From the NCBI GenBank assembly GCA_028551475.1, contig CM052354.1:26869258-26933257 (forward strand): 64,000 nucleotides of DNA, given 5' to 3'. The stretch comes from Casuarina equisetifolia. Its lineage: Eukaryota > Streptophyta > Magnoliopsida > Fagales > Casuarinaceae. Under the pieces are notes generated by a model. That model did not search any database and had not been told where the DNA came from. It worked only from the letters and a program-made list of their open reading frames with translations. Positions within the stretch are counted from its first letter, which is position 1. Each line of letters opens with the position of its first letter. Positions 12,259 to 23,740 of this stretch are shown here, in pieces. Both the position numbers and the translations under genes were made by a program.

Positions 12259-13505
12259 CAAAAATTCCAAGTTTCTTCTAAGATATTTTTACTCTGTTTA
12301 ATCAGAATTTTAAACTTTTAACTCAATAAAGTTAAATTTTTATTTATCAAAGTGGCGATACATTACTTTATCTTAACAATGTAAGGCTTCTTTTTTTTTT
12401 TTTTCTAATTACATCATCAATACACTTCTTCACTCTTATGGTCTATGATGCTATTTATTGGAACCAGCACCAAAAAGAGACTGATATGTATGAAGAAGAA
12501 GCTCCACTTCACCATAGCCATGCACGTTTGTCTCCCTCAAAGACCGTTGAACTACCGGGAAGTTATTGCCGATTAAAGAAATCTTATCCCTTTAGATATG
12601 TAAAATTGTTGCATGAATTTAAACTGCTAACAGTTGTTAATCTTTATATAGCCTTTTGGTATGGAACGATTGCTCGTTATAGCAATTTATAGAAGTTTGG
12701 TATGGAATGGTTAGCCGACGACCTCTAGATGTAGTACAACTCCCTTCAACTTTGAGCCTATTTTACAACCTAGAAGCCAAGAATAAGATCAATTGAACGG
12801 GTACATTACAGCTTGGTTTTCAGAGTTTATAATAATGGCAAGGAGAAATTTAGACTTTAAAAAAGGATGCATTCAGTTATTGAGACAGGACATTAAATTC
12901 TTAACTTTGCAATATGAAATTTTTTTGTAATGCATCGTTGAAAAATAAAAATAAAAAGGTCATATGTCAAGTACTACAGATTGCGCAACTTGTCATGCAT
13001 ATGTAGATATGTCTCACAGTATTTAACATAATATGGACCAGTTGTATGCAAGTTGGGTCCAGTACCACTAATTTTAGCATTCAAAGTGGCAAACAAAACT
13101 TGGCACGTCTGGTTTTAACTAATTTTGGCATTCATAACTGCAAGACCAAATACAAACACAAGTACGTAAAACAGGATATTTGGAATTCCATAACAATTAG
13201 GATGAAACAAAATTCAGGAAAATGGGTAATAGTAGCTTCTATCGAACTATCCACGTTACAGCAATCACAATTCTTTTCTGACAAAACCTTCAACAGCCTA
13301 CAACTGTGGAATCAATTTTTCCTTAGAAGCAGGAATGGGATGATCACGTCCTGATAGTTTATCTGATTTACACTCTCCATGCCCTCGATAATAATCAGAA
13401 CAAACCCCAAAAAGGTCAATAAGGGGGGACCTACGAGAACAACTAGGCTCCAAAATTACCAAAAATTGAAAGAGACAACAACTGGATTCATCATCCTTCT
13501 ATCGC
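12259..13505. other. Intergenic, calnexin downstream region
   Basis: AT-rich DNA. An 84-residue ORF at 12438-12692 (+) and a 102-residue ORF at 13046-13354 (+) match no family I recognise. The second probably overlaps the calnexin 3' UTR, which is on the opposite strand. Nothing else supported. Confidence 0.4.
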
Positions 13506-16356
13506 TTAATTCTCACGCCTGGATGCCCTTCGACGAGGGGCAGCGGTATCCTCCTTCTCCTTCTCTTCCTCTTTCTCCTCCTCATTCTCGGCGCTGCTTG
13601 CTTGGCTTTTGGAAGCCTCGGCAACACCTGTATCATTCTTCTCCACCCTCACCTGCACATAAGCGGAAGAACAAGTGTAAACAACTCTTCAATGGGTTTC
13701 TGCAAAAGCTGGAGTATGGAAAATAAGAGGGTATACTCACATTCTTCTTCCCACCAAAAATGAGCCTCAAGAGAATCGTAAAGATGACCACCACGACGGA
13801 AACAAGAATGCCGATTGTGAGGTTTGGCTGTTTCTCTCCCTTCTCAATGAGATCCTGCAAGGAAAGCTCAGATTTTAGGGCAAGTTCCTTAAAGACCACC
13901 CATAAGCAGCTAGAAACAAAGGAGAGGTCAAATGACTTACAAGTATCTTAGACTTTTGTGCACTCAAAAAGGGAATATCAGCAATCTTGTACAGGACATC
14001 AAATACTTGTTTCTGCAGGAATCAAATAGAAAATCTGTTAGAGAATTAATCATAAGCAGTTTAAAAATTAAGATCATCCAATTCATATTACCTGGATGCC
14101 TGCAAGACCATCTGAACCAGCGGCGGCGGCCTCTTCAGCCTTCTGCTTCTCCTTTTCAACTTCAAATTTCGGCTTCCATATGGTCTGCCTGATTGACTCT
14201 GCAGTCTTCTCATCATTCGCAATCAGAACGTTGTCAAATAAGATTCCATCTTGCATTGTCCAAATCTCAATTCCAATAGCAGCTATAGGCTCGAAATCAG
14301 GGCTCTCGAGTTCAAAGTACTCAGGGTTTGGAATCTGCTGGGGCTTCCAAATACCCTTGTACTTGGGGTTGTCAATCTCTGGGGCATGCCATTTTCCCTT
14401 GTAAGCTGGATTTCTTTTCATTGGTCTCTTCCATTCGCCACAACCAGGAGCTGTCTCACACTTGGGGTTGTCAATCTTTGGGGCCTCCCATTCACCATCC
14501 TCCTCATCATCCCAGTCTTCTGGTTTTGCTGCCTCAGGATCATCTACCTCCTCAGGCTCATCATCTAGCCACCCTTCCGGTTTCACAGCTTCCTCATCTT
14601 CAATTTCCATGGGAGCATTCTCATCCCAATCATCTGGTTTTACTGCATTGGGGTCTGGAATTTTCACTCTCTCATCCCAGTCCTCGGGTTTCTTATCATC
14701 TGGATCAGGAATTGTCTTGGCAGGAATAAGTGGAGGCTCAAAATCTTCAGTTGAAAGGAAATTTGCCTTCTTCTTCTCCTCTCCATCAATCAAAATCCGC
14801 AACTCATTGTCAGGTTTCAAAATGGCAGTATACACATGAGATAGCTTGTCTGAGGGCACAGACGGTGGGAACTTGAGGTGGTGCTCAACGTAATCCCCAC
14901 TCTTGGGATTCTTATGCTTAAAAATGAAGTGAACCTTATTCGTGGCCCCACACTTGTCAGGTCCAAACATGATGGAATAAGGAGATTCATTGTCAAATTC
15001 CTTTGGCTTCCATCCAGCCTCCTGTGGTCGAAGATATTTGAGATACGCACCACCGCATTCAAGTCCTTCCTGGAGACGTGTCTCAAATTGAAGGACAACA
15101 GTTCCATCCTTGAGACTCGCAGGTTCATCAAGCTCTTTAACAATTGCGTATTTCCTGGCCTTCTCACTCACAAGAAGCCCATAATCATCATGCCCCTCAC
15201 TCTTTGAATGCTTCCACACACCTTCAACCCCAGAAACACAAACCAAAATAAGTTTCAAACCCCCAAAATGATAACCAAACTGACACTATCACAGTTTGAA
15301 ATTTCATCATAACACCTCACCACGTGAGCATAATTTTACAGTATACTTGACATATAATAGTTAGAATCAAGTGAATTTGGAGTTGCAGACAATGATTCGA
15401 ATGAATTGATGACCTAAAAAGAGCTTAACAACAATAATTACAACTAGAATCTTAAGAGGAGCACAAAAGCAAAACAATGCATGGAAAATGTTATGCAGGC
15501 AGATCCGATAGAAACTCAGGATATATCCAAAGACGAACGTGTTATACATAATACGACAGTGGTACGTACAAAGAATTAAAAACGTTAAAAGACAAGCATA
15601 CGTGTGTGTATCTACATTTTTCTATGCGTTGTGTATCTATTATTGCTTATCGTTATTACCCTTCTTCTGTCTTGCTCCTTTACATACACCATCAAGAAGA
15701 GGATTAAGCATGCATTCATTGTTACAGAACTCGGGAAATAAGAACCACAAGCAGGTGTTCTGCTTTTTTAAAAGTTGAATACTTTACATATTCTACACCT
15801 GCCCAAAAATATTGAAAAATTAGGAACAATGACGTGTTATTTCTTGGTGAGAATCCCAGATCAAAGAAGTATGTAGGAAATCTTGGGAGATAAATGCAAA
15901 AGTAGTTTTATGCGAAAGATAAATTGCGCATCAGAAATCAGAGAGTCATAAATTCGAATCCGAAAGACAAACGTCAGAAGCTTTTGCTCTTGCTCGAAGA
16001 ACGAATGCATTTCCAATCATGTAATTCAACCGCTGATCTACAACCAAAAAAAAGCCGAAGAATTTGAAGTAGTATTACCTTGATAGTCTGCTTTGTCAGA
16101 TACGATCCATCGACCCTCGAACGGCTCATCAAATGACTCGTAGAAGATCTAAAGAGGAAAGAAAAATAAAAAATCAATCCCGATTTGTGCGAATCACAGA
16201 TCTGACACAACGACTCATTTTCATTTGGCGAAAAAGACTAACTGTTTGAGGTAATACCTTGTGATCATCAGAGGCGGAAAGCTGCTGCAATGAACAGCAG
16301 GCGATCACGAACAGGACCGCAACAAGCAGTCTAGGGACAAGTTCCTTCTTCCCCAT
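13506..16356 (-). CDS. CNX: Calnexin (ER membrane lectin chaperone)
   Basis: Six exons on the minus strand: 16356-16258, 16148-16079, 15221-14092, 14012-13941, 13854-13741 and 13652-13506. All introns are GT-AG, and the joined frame is 543 residues, close to plant calnexins. It opens with a signal peptide (MGKKELVPRLLVAVLFVIACC). The lectin domain follows, with C112 and C147 flanking the usual KYLRP and SIMFGPDKCG stretches. The P-domain, about residues 227-358, has IPDPDxxKPEDWDE-type repeats and then GxWxxPxIxNPxYK-type repeats. A single membrane helix lies at about 469-490, and an acidic E/K-rich cytosolic tail ends RRRASRREN. Calnexin binds monoglucosylated glycoproteins in the ER lumen and retains them for folding. 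It is transcribed divergently from the PPR gene. Confidence 0.97.
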
Positions 16357-16755
16357 ATCTTTCTTCCTCGGAACAACCTTGCAATCTGCAAGATCTATTC
16401 CCGCTTCTGTTCTTATAGACGACCTTAGATCTGAGTACCCAGTGGCCTTCGCGCTGTTTCAACCAATCAAATTACACGCCACGTTATTCTTTCCAATGGA
16501 ATTCCGCCACGTATGCCATTTGCGGAACTAATTCCAAACCCCTTACTTTGGTGCATTTTGACTCGTGCATTCCCCTGAACTGCACTCTTGTTCTCGTTGT
16601 CAAAAGGGCCCAGTTCTGTCTGAGGCCCATGAGCACGCGCATGCCCATTCACGCGCTTGAGTTCAACCCGTGGACTTCTTCTTCGGTTCTGTTCTCCGCT
16701 TAGATTGCTTCCTTTCATTCAGGCAATACGTCGTACTTTGAGCCGGCAATATGCG
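16357..16755. promoter_or_regulatory. Divergent promoter between calnexin (-) and PPR gene (+)
   Basis: Only 399 bases separate the two start codons, so both promoters must overlap here. It contains a perfect ER-stress element (listed separately), a second CCAAT...CCACG pair with an 11-base gap at 16463-16483, and a CTATAAGA on the minus strand at about 16412-16419 that could serve as the calnexin TATA box. Two short out-of-frame ATGs (16629 and 16641) precede the PPR start. Confidence 0.6.
16493..16511 (+). promoter_or_regulatory. Consensus ER-stress response element (ERSE), CCAAT-N9-CCACG
   Basis: CCAAT at 16493-16497, exactly nine bases (GGAATTCCG), then CCACG at 16507-16511. This matches the canonical ERSE, which binds NF-Y plus bZIP factors (bZIP28/60 in plants) during the unfolded protein response. 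It lies about 137 bases upstream of the calnexin ATG, a known class of UPR target, and is oriented toward the PPR gene. The element works in both orientations in described systems. Confidence 0.75.
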
Positions 16756-18654
16756 ATGAACAGGGGAAACAGGAGCTTCCTGAATGGTGAGTTTTACCGG
16801 AGGCGACGACGAAGCACCATCCGCACTTGGACGTCAAAATCAGATAAGGAGTACTCCTGCCAAAGATTTCGTTTGTCGTTGTCTCTCTTAGAAAACCACG
16901 AGCACTTCTCCGACCATTTCAATCAGATTCTGTCTCATGCAATTGCTTCCGGCCTTTTCTCTGACCCATTCATATCCAGTAAACTACTACTTGCCTCTCT
17001 CTCTCGCTCCCAGCATCATGATCTGCAAATCCCTCGAGCACTTTTCTTTTACATGGAGAACCCCAATATCTTCGCTTGGAATTTCATGTTCAAAGCGTAC
17101 TCTCAGAGCTCCTGCCCAGAACAATCCATCATTTTTTACAATCTCATGCGGCGAGGTTCTGCCACTTTGCCCGATAACCATTCTTTCCCTTTCCTCCTCA
17201 AAGCCTGTGGCCGGCTCTCGTTTTGGCAGAAAGGTCAGGAACTCCACTGTCTGACCCTGAAACTCGCACTTGAGCGCGATTTGTTCGTACAAAACGCCAT
17301 GGTCTCCATGTACTCACTCTGTGGCTTGCTTCAGTCCGCCCGCAGAGTGTTCGATGCGGTTCCAGCTTCGGTTCGCGATGTGGTGTCCTGGAATAGTATG
17401 ATTTCTGGGTACTCGCAGCGTGATTGTTGTTGGGAAGCCTTGAAGGTTTTTGCTGAAATGCTGGCTGATGGATCCATGAGACCAGATGGAGTAACTTTTG
17501 TGAGCGCTCTAAGCGCCTGTGGAAGAATCGGATTTCTTGATCTGGGGTGGAGAATCCATGGGTTACTTACACGAAGCGCATTTCTTCTGGATACCATTTT
17601 AGGATCCTCACTCGTAGACATGTACGCCAAATGTGGGCAGATGGAGAACGCAAGAAAGATTTTCGACAGAACTCCGGATAGAAATGTAGTTTGTTGGACT
17701 TCTTTGATATCAGGTTATGCCCATTCACATTTATTTAAGGAAGCGATTGAATTGTTCAGAGAAATGCAGGTACAAGGAGTTAAAGCTGACGCAGCGACTG
17801 TGGCTTGTGTAGCTTCTGCGTGCGGCCATTCAGGTGCGTTAGATCAGGGGAGATGGTTGCATACCCACTGTGAAAGGCTAGGCATTCCCATGAACCTCTC
17901 CATCAAAAATGCTTTCATTGATATGTATTCAAAGTGCGGAGATATTGAAAGGGCTCTCCAGATTTTCCACGAGTTGACAGAGAAAGATGTATTTTCATGG
18001 ACGGCGATGATTATGGGGCTTGCCATGAATAGGCAGTCCGATCAAGCACTGAAATTTTTTTCACAAATGGAAATGTCCGATGATGTTAAGCCAAACGAGG
18101 TCACATTTCTGGGAGTCTTGTCTGCATGTTGTCATGGTGGATTTGTAGACGAAGGGTTCCACTATTTCAATGACATGACTCAAAGTTACAAACTCACACC
18201 TCGTATAGAACATTACGGGTGTATGGTTGATCTTCTCGGCCGTGCTAACCTCCTGGCTGAGGCAGAAAAGTTCATCAGGGCAATGCCCATTGAACCTGAT
18301 GTGGTTATATGGCGATCCTTACTTTTTGCCTGTAGGTGTCACGGGAACGTGGAGTTGGCGGAGCTTTCTGCCGACAGAATCGAGGAACTGGAGCCGAGAA
18401 AGGCCGGGGTACGTGTATTATTATCCAACACATACGCTTCAGCCTCGAGGTGGTCTGATGTGAACAAAATGAGGAAAGGTATGGCTCTTCAGAGAATCCA
18501 AAAGCTTCCCGGCTGCTCTTTCATTGAAATTGATGGTGTAGTTCATGAATTCTTCGTTGCGGATGGTTCGCACCGTCAAATGGAGTCCATATACGAGACG
18601 ATTGCTCGTATTAATGGGGTTATACAAGCTGAAGTCTTCGATCCAGAGTTATGA
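16756..18654 (+). CDS. Pentatricopeptide repeat protein, PLS class with C-terminal E/E+ motifs
   Basis: Intronless, 632 residues from the first in-frame ATG at 16756. The frame stays open upstream to a TTG at 16657, but no earlier in-frame ATG exists. The N-terminus is short and arginine-rich (YRRRRRSTIRTW), suggesting organelle import. The body is a run of about 35-residue PPR motifs, e.g. DVVSWNSMISGYSQR, NVVCWTSLISGYAHS and DVFSWTAMIMGLAMN, alternating P, L and S types. The end has the E/E+ signature (LPGCSFIEIDGVVHEFFVAD) and no DYW deaminase domain. Such proteins bind organellar RNA sequence-specifically, usually for C-to-U editing with a separate DYW partner. The RNA target cannot be deduced by eye. 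An out-of-frame ATG at 16751 immediately precedes the start. Confidence 0.95.
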   Translation: MNRGNRSFLNGEFYRRRRRSTIRTWTSKSDKEYSCQRFRLSLSLLENHEHFSDHFNQILSHAIASGLFSDPFISSKLLLASLSRSQHHDLQIPRALFFYMENPNIFAWNFMFKAYSQSSCPEQSIIFYNLMRRGSATLPDNHSFPFLLKACGRLSFWQKGQELHCLTLKLALERDLFVQNAMVSMYSLCGLLQSARRVFDAVPASVRDVVSWNSMISGYSQRDCCWEALKVFAEMLADGSMRPDGVTFVSALSACGRIGFLDLGWRIHGLLTRSAFLLDTILGSSLVDMYAKCGQMENARKIFDRTPDRNVVCWTSLISGYAHSHLFKEAIELFREMQVQGVKADAATVACVASACGHSGALDQGRWLHTHCERLGIPMNLSIKNAFIDMYSKCGDIERALQIFHELTEKDVFSWTAMIMGLAMNRQSDQALKFFSQMEMSDDVKPNEVTFLGVLSACCHGGFVDEGFHYFNDMTQSYKLTPRIEHYGCMVDLLGRANLLAEAEKFIRAMPIEPDVVIWRSLLFACRCHGNVELAELSADRIEELEPRKAGVRVLLSNTYASASRWSDVNKMRKGMALQRIQKLPGCSFIEIDGVVHEFFVADGSHRQMESIYETIARINGVIQAEVFDPEL

Positions 18655-19257
18655 AATGAATGCGACATAGAGAGAAACTAAACAGTTGTTGGTTGAATTT
18701 GGAACATTTGAGATGCGTCGGGTTGAAGATAAGTGATACATACAAGGTAAAGTATAGAAGAGAATAGAATTGGAATATGCCATCTCCCATCTCCTTTGGT
18801 CTGAAGGCAGCTTGACCAATGACCAAACGAAAGAGTGCCTTCTGACGTTTAGCAACAGGGAAATTCCTGAACAGAAAGGGACCCAAATTGGGGATAGACT
18901 CCAGAGTAAGAAAGGCTGCTGAGAATCTACGAAGTTCTTTGAAGAAACTTGCCTTGTACAATGCTCCTCTTCAATACGTCGAGTATTTGGCTTCAGTTTA
19001 TCCGATGAATAGTTAAGAGAGTTTTCAACCCAGATTGTCATCGGTAAGGATGTAAGATGAGTTCAAGTGCCAAACACATCTTAGAATGCCTGGATTTGAT
19101 TAAAGGAGCCCAGGTAGCTGCTCTGGGCAACATTATCAAATTACAGCATTGTAGATATTTACAACATCGCCATGGTCACAAGAAGTAACGACAAACATTT
19201 ACAATAAGAAGCTGGTAGCTAGAGAAACCAACGATAGAAGATTAGATGCAGAGATGT
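18655..19257. other. Convergent 3' regions of the PPR and B12D-like genes
   Basis: The PPR gene (+) and the B12D-like gene (-) converge here, so these 603 bases must hold both 3' UTRs. Long minus-strand ORFs at 18620-19041 have no recognisable domains and look like chance ORFs. Confidence 0.4.
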
Positions 19258-19855
19258 CTAGAGCTGCTTGGGATCAATCCCAACGGACTGGAGAGTCTCG
19301 GCCTTGGGGCGGTAGGCGTAGGCGTCTTTCCGGATGGGATCAGGGATGACCTGTCTCTCCGGATTGTTAAAATCCTGAATATGGGCCACCTTCCTGAAGA
19401 ATGATTTGTTGACGAATTTCTCGCTCTCCTCGAGTACACGCTCAGGCTCCACCACCTCCGGAATCGTCTCCCTCCTCTTCTTGTTCACGCGCACCGTCGG
19501 GGAATGCGTCAGCTGCTGCAAGGCGGTGTGGAGCCCCAGCCCAGTTGACAGCAGTATCATCCCAATGGCCACATACACAGGCACAAGGTCACCCTTCAAA
19601 CCCTTCCGCTTGCTAGTGCCCTCTCGGTGCTGATGATGATGAAGCTGCGCATAATCCGCCGTTGGAGCATAGGCCTTCAGCTTTGGCGTGCTTGAGGTCG
19701 CGTACGAGGCGCTTCCTGCTGGTAAGCCGCTCACCATCCGTTTCAAATAACTCTGCAACGTTGCATAGTTAGAAATCAACACTAAATTCATACTCGAACC
19801 AGAGATAAAATGATAGAAGATAACAAGGATCACACACCATAGACCTGAAAGCCAT
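19258..19855 (-). CDS. Small predicted mitochondrial B12D/NDUFA4 (MLRQ)-like protein
   Basis: Two exons on the minus strand: 19855-19838 (six codons, MAFRSM, donor GTGTGT) and 19752-19258, giving 170 residues. The N-terminus is basic with hydroxylated residues and no acids (SYLKRMVSG, SASYATSS), typical of a mitochondrial presequence. One hydrophobic segment, DLVPVYVAIGMILLSTGLGL, is followed by HSPTVRVNKKRRE. This resembles the membrane segment plus HPEVRVNK-type stretch of B12D and NDUFA4/MLRQ proteins, which associate with respiratory-chain complexes. The C-terminal half (FVNKSFFRKVAHIQDF, IPDPIRKD) looks conserved, but I cannot name it. The six-codon first exon is inferred from splice sites and would be missed by ORF-based prediction. 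Family assignment is moderate. Confidence 0.75.
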
Positions 19856-20784
19856 GATCGGAGAAGTTAATTTCAGAGAAATGAGAACAGTGCCGGGGAG
19901 AAAACGGAGAACTGCTAGAAACTCAAGGGAGGAATATCTAGCCTTTTGCTTGCTTGCAGCGCTACTTCTGGCAACTGTCGATATAAAGTACTGGGCAAGA
20001 TGGATATTTATCAGCAAAAACGGCCAGTAAGGGAAGAGAAGAGTGTTCTGGAGCCACGTAGCATGGTATGGAAGCGAAGTGATACGTGTCACGAGCGCAA
20101 AGTGTCACGTACTACCATAGAAGCCTCCTGAAGCAGCACGTCATTATCTATTCTGGATAAAGCTAATATTTTTATCACTCTTCCCAGAAGCCTTGGGCCT
20201 CCACACCAGGCCATGTTGAACTTCAAGTTGGTTGACATGAAGTAGGCTAAGTTAGAATCTTCGAACTGTTAAATGGAACTCCTCTGAATAGGCTAGTCAT
20301 CTCATAAATATGATAGATTAGCAACTTAGCCTCATGCTCCAATTATGCACTGATTTTCCAATTTTAGTGAGTAAATGGGTTGAAGAAGAAGTAGATAATT
20401 ACATGCAACAAGTTGATGGTTTACTATCCATTATGATGGAGCCTTGTCCTTCGTGAGACAAGAAAGATTGATTTTGATTATTATAAAGAGGTGACTCTCT
20501 AGTAAGAGAATTTTCTTTTTTCAAAGCGACGAAGAGAAAAGAGAGCTCAATTATTTCTTTTAAAATTATGTCGAGCTATATTTCATGATGTATCAAACAT
20601 AAACATTTGATATCAGTTGTTTAGTTTGGCATAGTAAACTATCAATTTTCCCCACACTAGAGCCTTATTACTAGCTTTATTTTGTTGTCGTTCGAAATGA
20701 AAATGAGCTATTATTATGGCTCAAGAATGGCGGAAAAAAAAAAAAAAAGCTAGGGAATTAACCCATGGGAGAAAATAGCTAGGT
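19856..20784. other. Intergenic, upstream of the B12D-like gene
   Basis: Promoter side of the B12D-like gene, then AT-rich DNA. Nothing recognisable apart from an A13-14 run near 20735. Confidence 0.35.
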
Positions 20785-21985
20785 TTTGATATCATTAAAG
20801 ACTATCTTCAATGATCGGTATGATATAACATTGAAAATGCTAGAGAAAAGGATCCAAAATTGGCAAGAGAAGAAGATGGAACATAGCAACTACAAAAAAT
20901 TCCCACATTGATGCAAAAAGCCATCAACCAATGTTTAAATTCATGATTAGCAAAGCTTTTGATAAAAATAGTAGCTCACGAACTAGTTCGTTGTCTTTGG
21001 ACAATTGCTCAAATGTTGGCCTACAAATAAATTTAAGCTGCTTAGAAACCATTCATAGTTACTCTTTGGCACTGCAAAACTAGTAAATGTTGAATTTTGA
21101 TCTATCTTTGAGTGGTCTTATCTTAATATAGCAAACTTAACTATCAATTTAGAAGGAAGCCTCCCTTATTTGGATTATACAAGCTAAACGTGGATAGTCT
21201 AAGTATTATGAGTAACAATGCTAGATGGCGAATGCTATGAGATCACAACAAAAGCATCATCATGGCTTGCACTATCAAGCTAGCACCAGAAAGTAGCATA
21301 AATGCAAGGGACTACACCTTATTAGAAGGCCTCCAGATATGCCATAAAAGGAATCCAATACACATGCTATAATTGTTCAATGCTCATTGAAGCTATAGAA
21401 GATCCCTTGGAAACTGGACTATGCTATTTGCCAGTGTCTTGCCATGATCTTAGCACAAGCAAGCATGCAAAATATGTATCAAGAGGGAAATGTAGTAGCA
21501 AATTAGTTGGCCAATTATGGACATGCAGTTCAAAATTTTAGCATTTTTTATCAATCGGGTTTTGATACCATTAAATACTATAACTAATAATTTGTATGAT
21601 ATAGCATTGGAAGTGCTCAAAAACGATTTAGATCTGACAATTTAAAAAGATGGTACATGATAAATAGCATTGCAATTATTGGCCAAAGAAACTTCCTACA
21701 TTGGTGCCAAAAGTCACCTACCAATGTGAGAAAGGTTTTTAAACTCTTGGTCTAGGATTTGTAGCAAAGCTTTGATGTTTGGGATTTGTAGTAGAGCTTT
21801 AATGTCAACAGTAGCCCATCAATTAGTCCACCGCCTATGGAAAGAGGTTCAAATGTTGGCCAACAAATGAATTACTTTATGCTACTTGAGAACCATTCTT
21901 TGAAGTTGCAAAATTAGGGAGTGTTCAATTTTAATTATGTGTTCTTATCCTAATATAGCAAATGTAACTATTAATTTAGAAGAAG
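20785..21985. repeat. Diverged direct repeat, two copies of about 0.4 kb
   Basis: Bases about 20785-21165 (beginning TTTTGATATCATTAAAGACT) align with about 21550-21985 (TTTTGATACCATTAAATACT) over several shared blocks. Blocks include ATGATATA(A/G)CATTG, GCAAAGCTTTGAT-like, CAAATGTTGGCC(T/A)ACAAAT and TAATATAGCAAA(C/T)(T/G)TAACTAT. The copies are strongly diverged with indels. No coding capacity was seen. They look like old transposon remnants of unknown class. Confidence 0.55.
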
Positions 21986-22084
21986 GGATACAATGAAGTA
22001 TATTTCATATTTATATCTTATATTGGTAAGAGAATGTATTTAGTTTGATATTGGAGGATTTTGTAAAAAAGAAAAGATTTCCAT

Positions 22085-23740
22085 GTTGGTTCCTCAAAGA
22101 TAGAAAAATCTATAGCATTTAGCTACAAAGATGCCCTTGGAAGTTGAGTAAATACTATATCAAGAAAAACACTTCAAATGCAACAAGAGTTATTGTTGTT
22201 TAAGAAAATTAAGATAATTGTATGACCTTGATTAAAAAAAACACACTATTTATTTAATACTCCTCTTCACCAAGTAAGTCTCAAATTTGGACACAACTAC
22301 ACTTGGTGCCACATAAATATAAGCTTTAGACTTGGGCATAGGCCATGAGATGATGAACCTAGGTTCTAATACTATCAAATACTATAACTAATGATTTGTG
22401 TGACATCGAACCGAAAATGCTGAAAAACGATCCAAGATTGACAATTGAAGAAGAATGCATCCGCGTAGAAATGGGAACAAAGCAAAGATATACATGCATA
22501 CAGAAATACACAAGAATGTCCCATCAGTAAAGATTGATGTTGTATGCATCAAACTTGAAAAACCAATCCAAAAAAACTATCAACCAAGCACATGAAGGGG
22601 CCATGTGATAACATCGCACCATCTTATATGGAACATTGTACTCAACGCTTGGTAGAAAACATCCCCATTAGGTGTTTTGATTATTTGTACGATCTATTAT
22701 CAATACCATCTTGCACAATAACATGGAAAGCGTCCTCAAGTTCAGCAAGGACTCAAAGAGATCCTCCACACACTTTTTTTTATTTATTTTGAGATAGGAC
22801 CATCCATAGTATGCTTTCTCGCATAAACAAGATATGAGAATGAAAGACCCTTCCACCACATGTAACCATAGTCCAACACCCCTAATGTAGCAAGTGACAC
22901 TACAAGATATTTAAGTCACTAATTTGGCCACTATTCCTATTTTAGAATAGTAATTTGCCATCATAAGGCCATTTCTTGAACCTCCATTACCAACTGATGC
23001 ACTTGGGCGCTATGGCACTAAAGTTCTTCAAGCATTTCCCATTCTTGAATAGGATCGTACCAGTGTACCTTGCTTTAAGGCCATATTTCTTCAAGAAACC
23101 TAGCTTTTCCTGAGTACACATGCTTCATCTCTTTCTCCCATGTCTACATTAGGAGTAAAAGTAATTAAGGTGAAGCAGAAAACGTTTCAATGTGGGTTCC
23201 TCAGAGGCAAAAATAATTTACAACATTTAGCTATAATGATGCACTTTGAAAATCGAGTGAATACTATATCAGGAGCAACACATTGACTGCAACAAAAGTA
23301 ATTGTCATTTAAGGAAATTAAGATGATTGTGCTACCTTGATATGTAAAATCCAAGAATTTAAAAGACAAAACTCCACACTATTTATTTAATAGTCCCCTT
23401 TACCGTGTAGGTTTCAACTTGGGCACAACCGTACTTAGTGCCACATAAACATAAGCTCTAGACTGGGGCACTTCCCCTAAGGGAATGAACCTAGATTCTA
23501 AAACTATCAAATACCGTAACTGTTGATTTATATGACATAGAATTGGAAATGCTGAAAATTGATCTAGGATTGACAAGTGAAGAACATGGAACACGGTAGA
23601 CGTCACTGCAACTGTAATAAAAAATAAAAACAAAAAATAATTTACATTGGTGCCAAAAGTCGTCTACTAGGGTGGGAAAGAATTTTATGATCCTGGTCCA
23701 ATGAAATTTGTAGCAAAACTTTGACGCAAACATTAGTTCA
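22085..23740. repeat. Second direct repeat pair, about 0.37 kb, 1.1 kb apart
   Basis: Bases about 22085-22455 and 23180-23600 share blocks in the same order: GTTCCTCA(A/G)AG, CA(C)TTTAGCTA, GAATACTATATCA, CACACTATTTATTTAATA, GTGCCACATAAA(T/C)ATAAGCT and AACCTAG(G/A)TTCTAA. Both end in the ACTATCAAATACnGTAACT-type module that starts the 20.8 and 21.55 kb copies, so all four belong to one family. Spacing and direct orientation would fit LTRs of a small decayed retroelement, but no primer-binding site or purine tract was located. Confidence 0.5.

Noticed and set aside
12438..12692. 84-residue plus-strand ORF just beyond the copia palindrome
   Set aside because: Considered as a continuation of the orphan ORF at 6.5 kb, but no shared family, splice site or homology could be shown.
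14096..15207. Plus-strand ORFs of 100-133 residues across the calnexin locus
   Set aside because: They are antisense shadows of calnexin exon 3, whose repetitive acidic P-domain creates open frames on the other strand.
16657..16755. N-terminal extension of the PPR protein from a TTG at 16657
   Set aside because: No in-frame ATG in that stretch; initiation at 16756 needs no special assumption.
18620..19041. Minus-strand ORFs of 113 and 130 residues between the PPR and B12D-like genes
   Set aside because: No domain, no splice support, and they overlap each other in different frames in a 3' UTR region.
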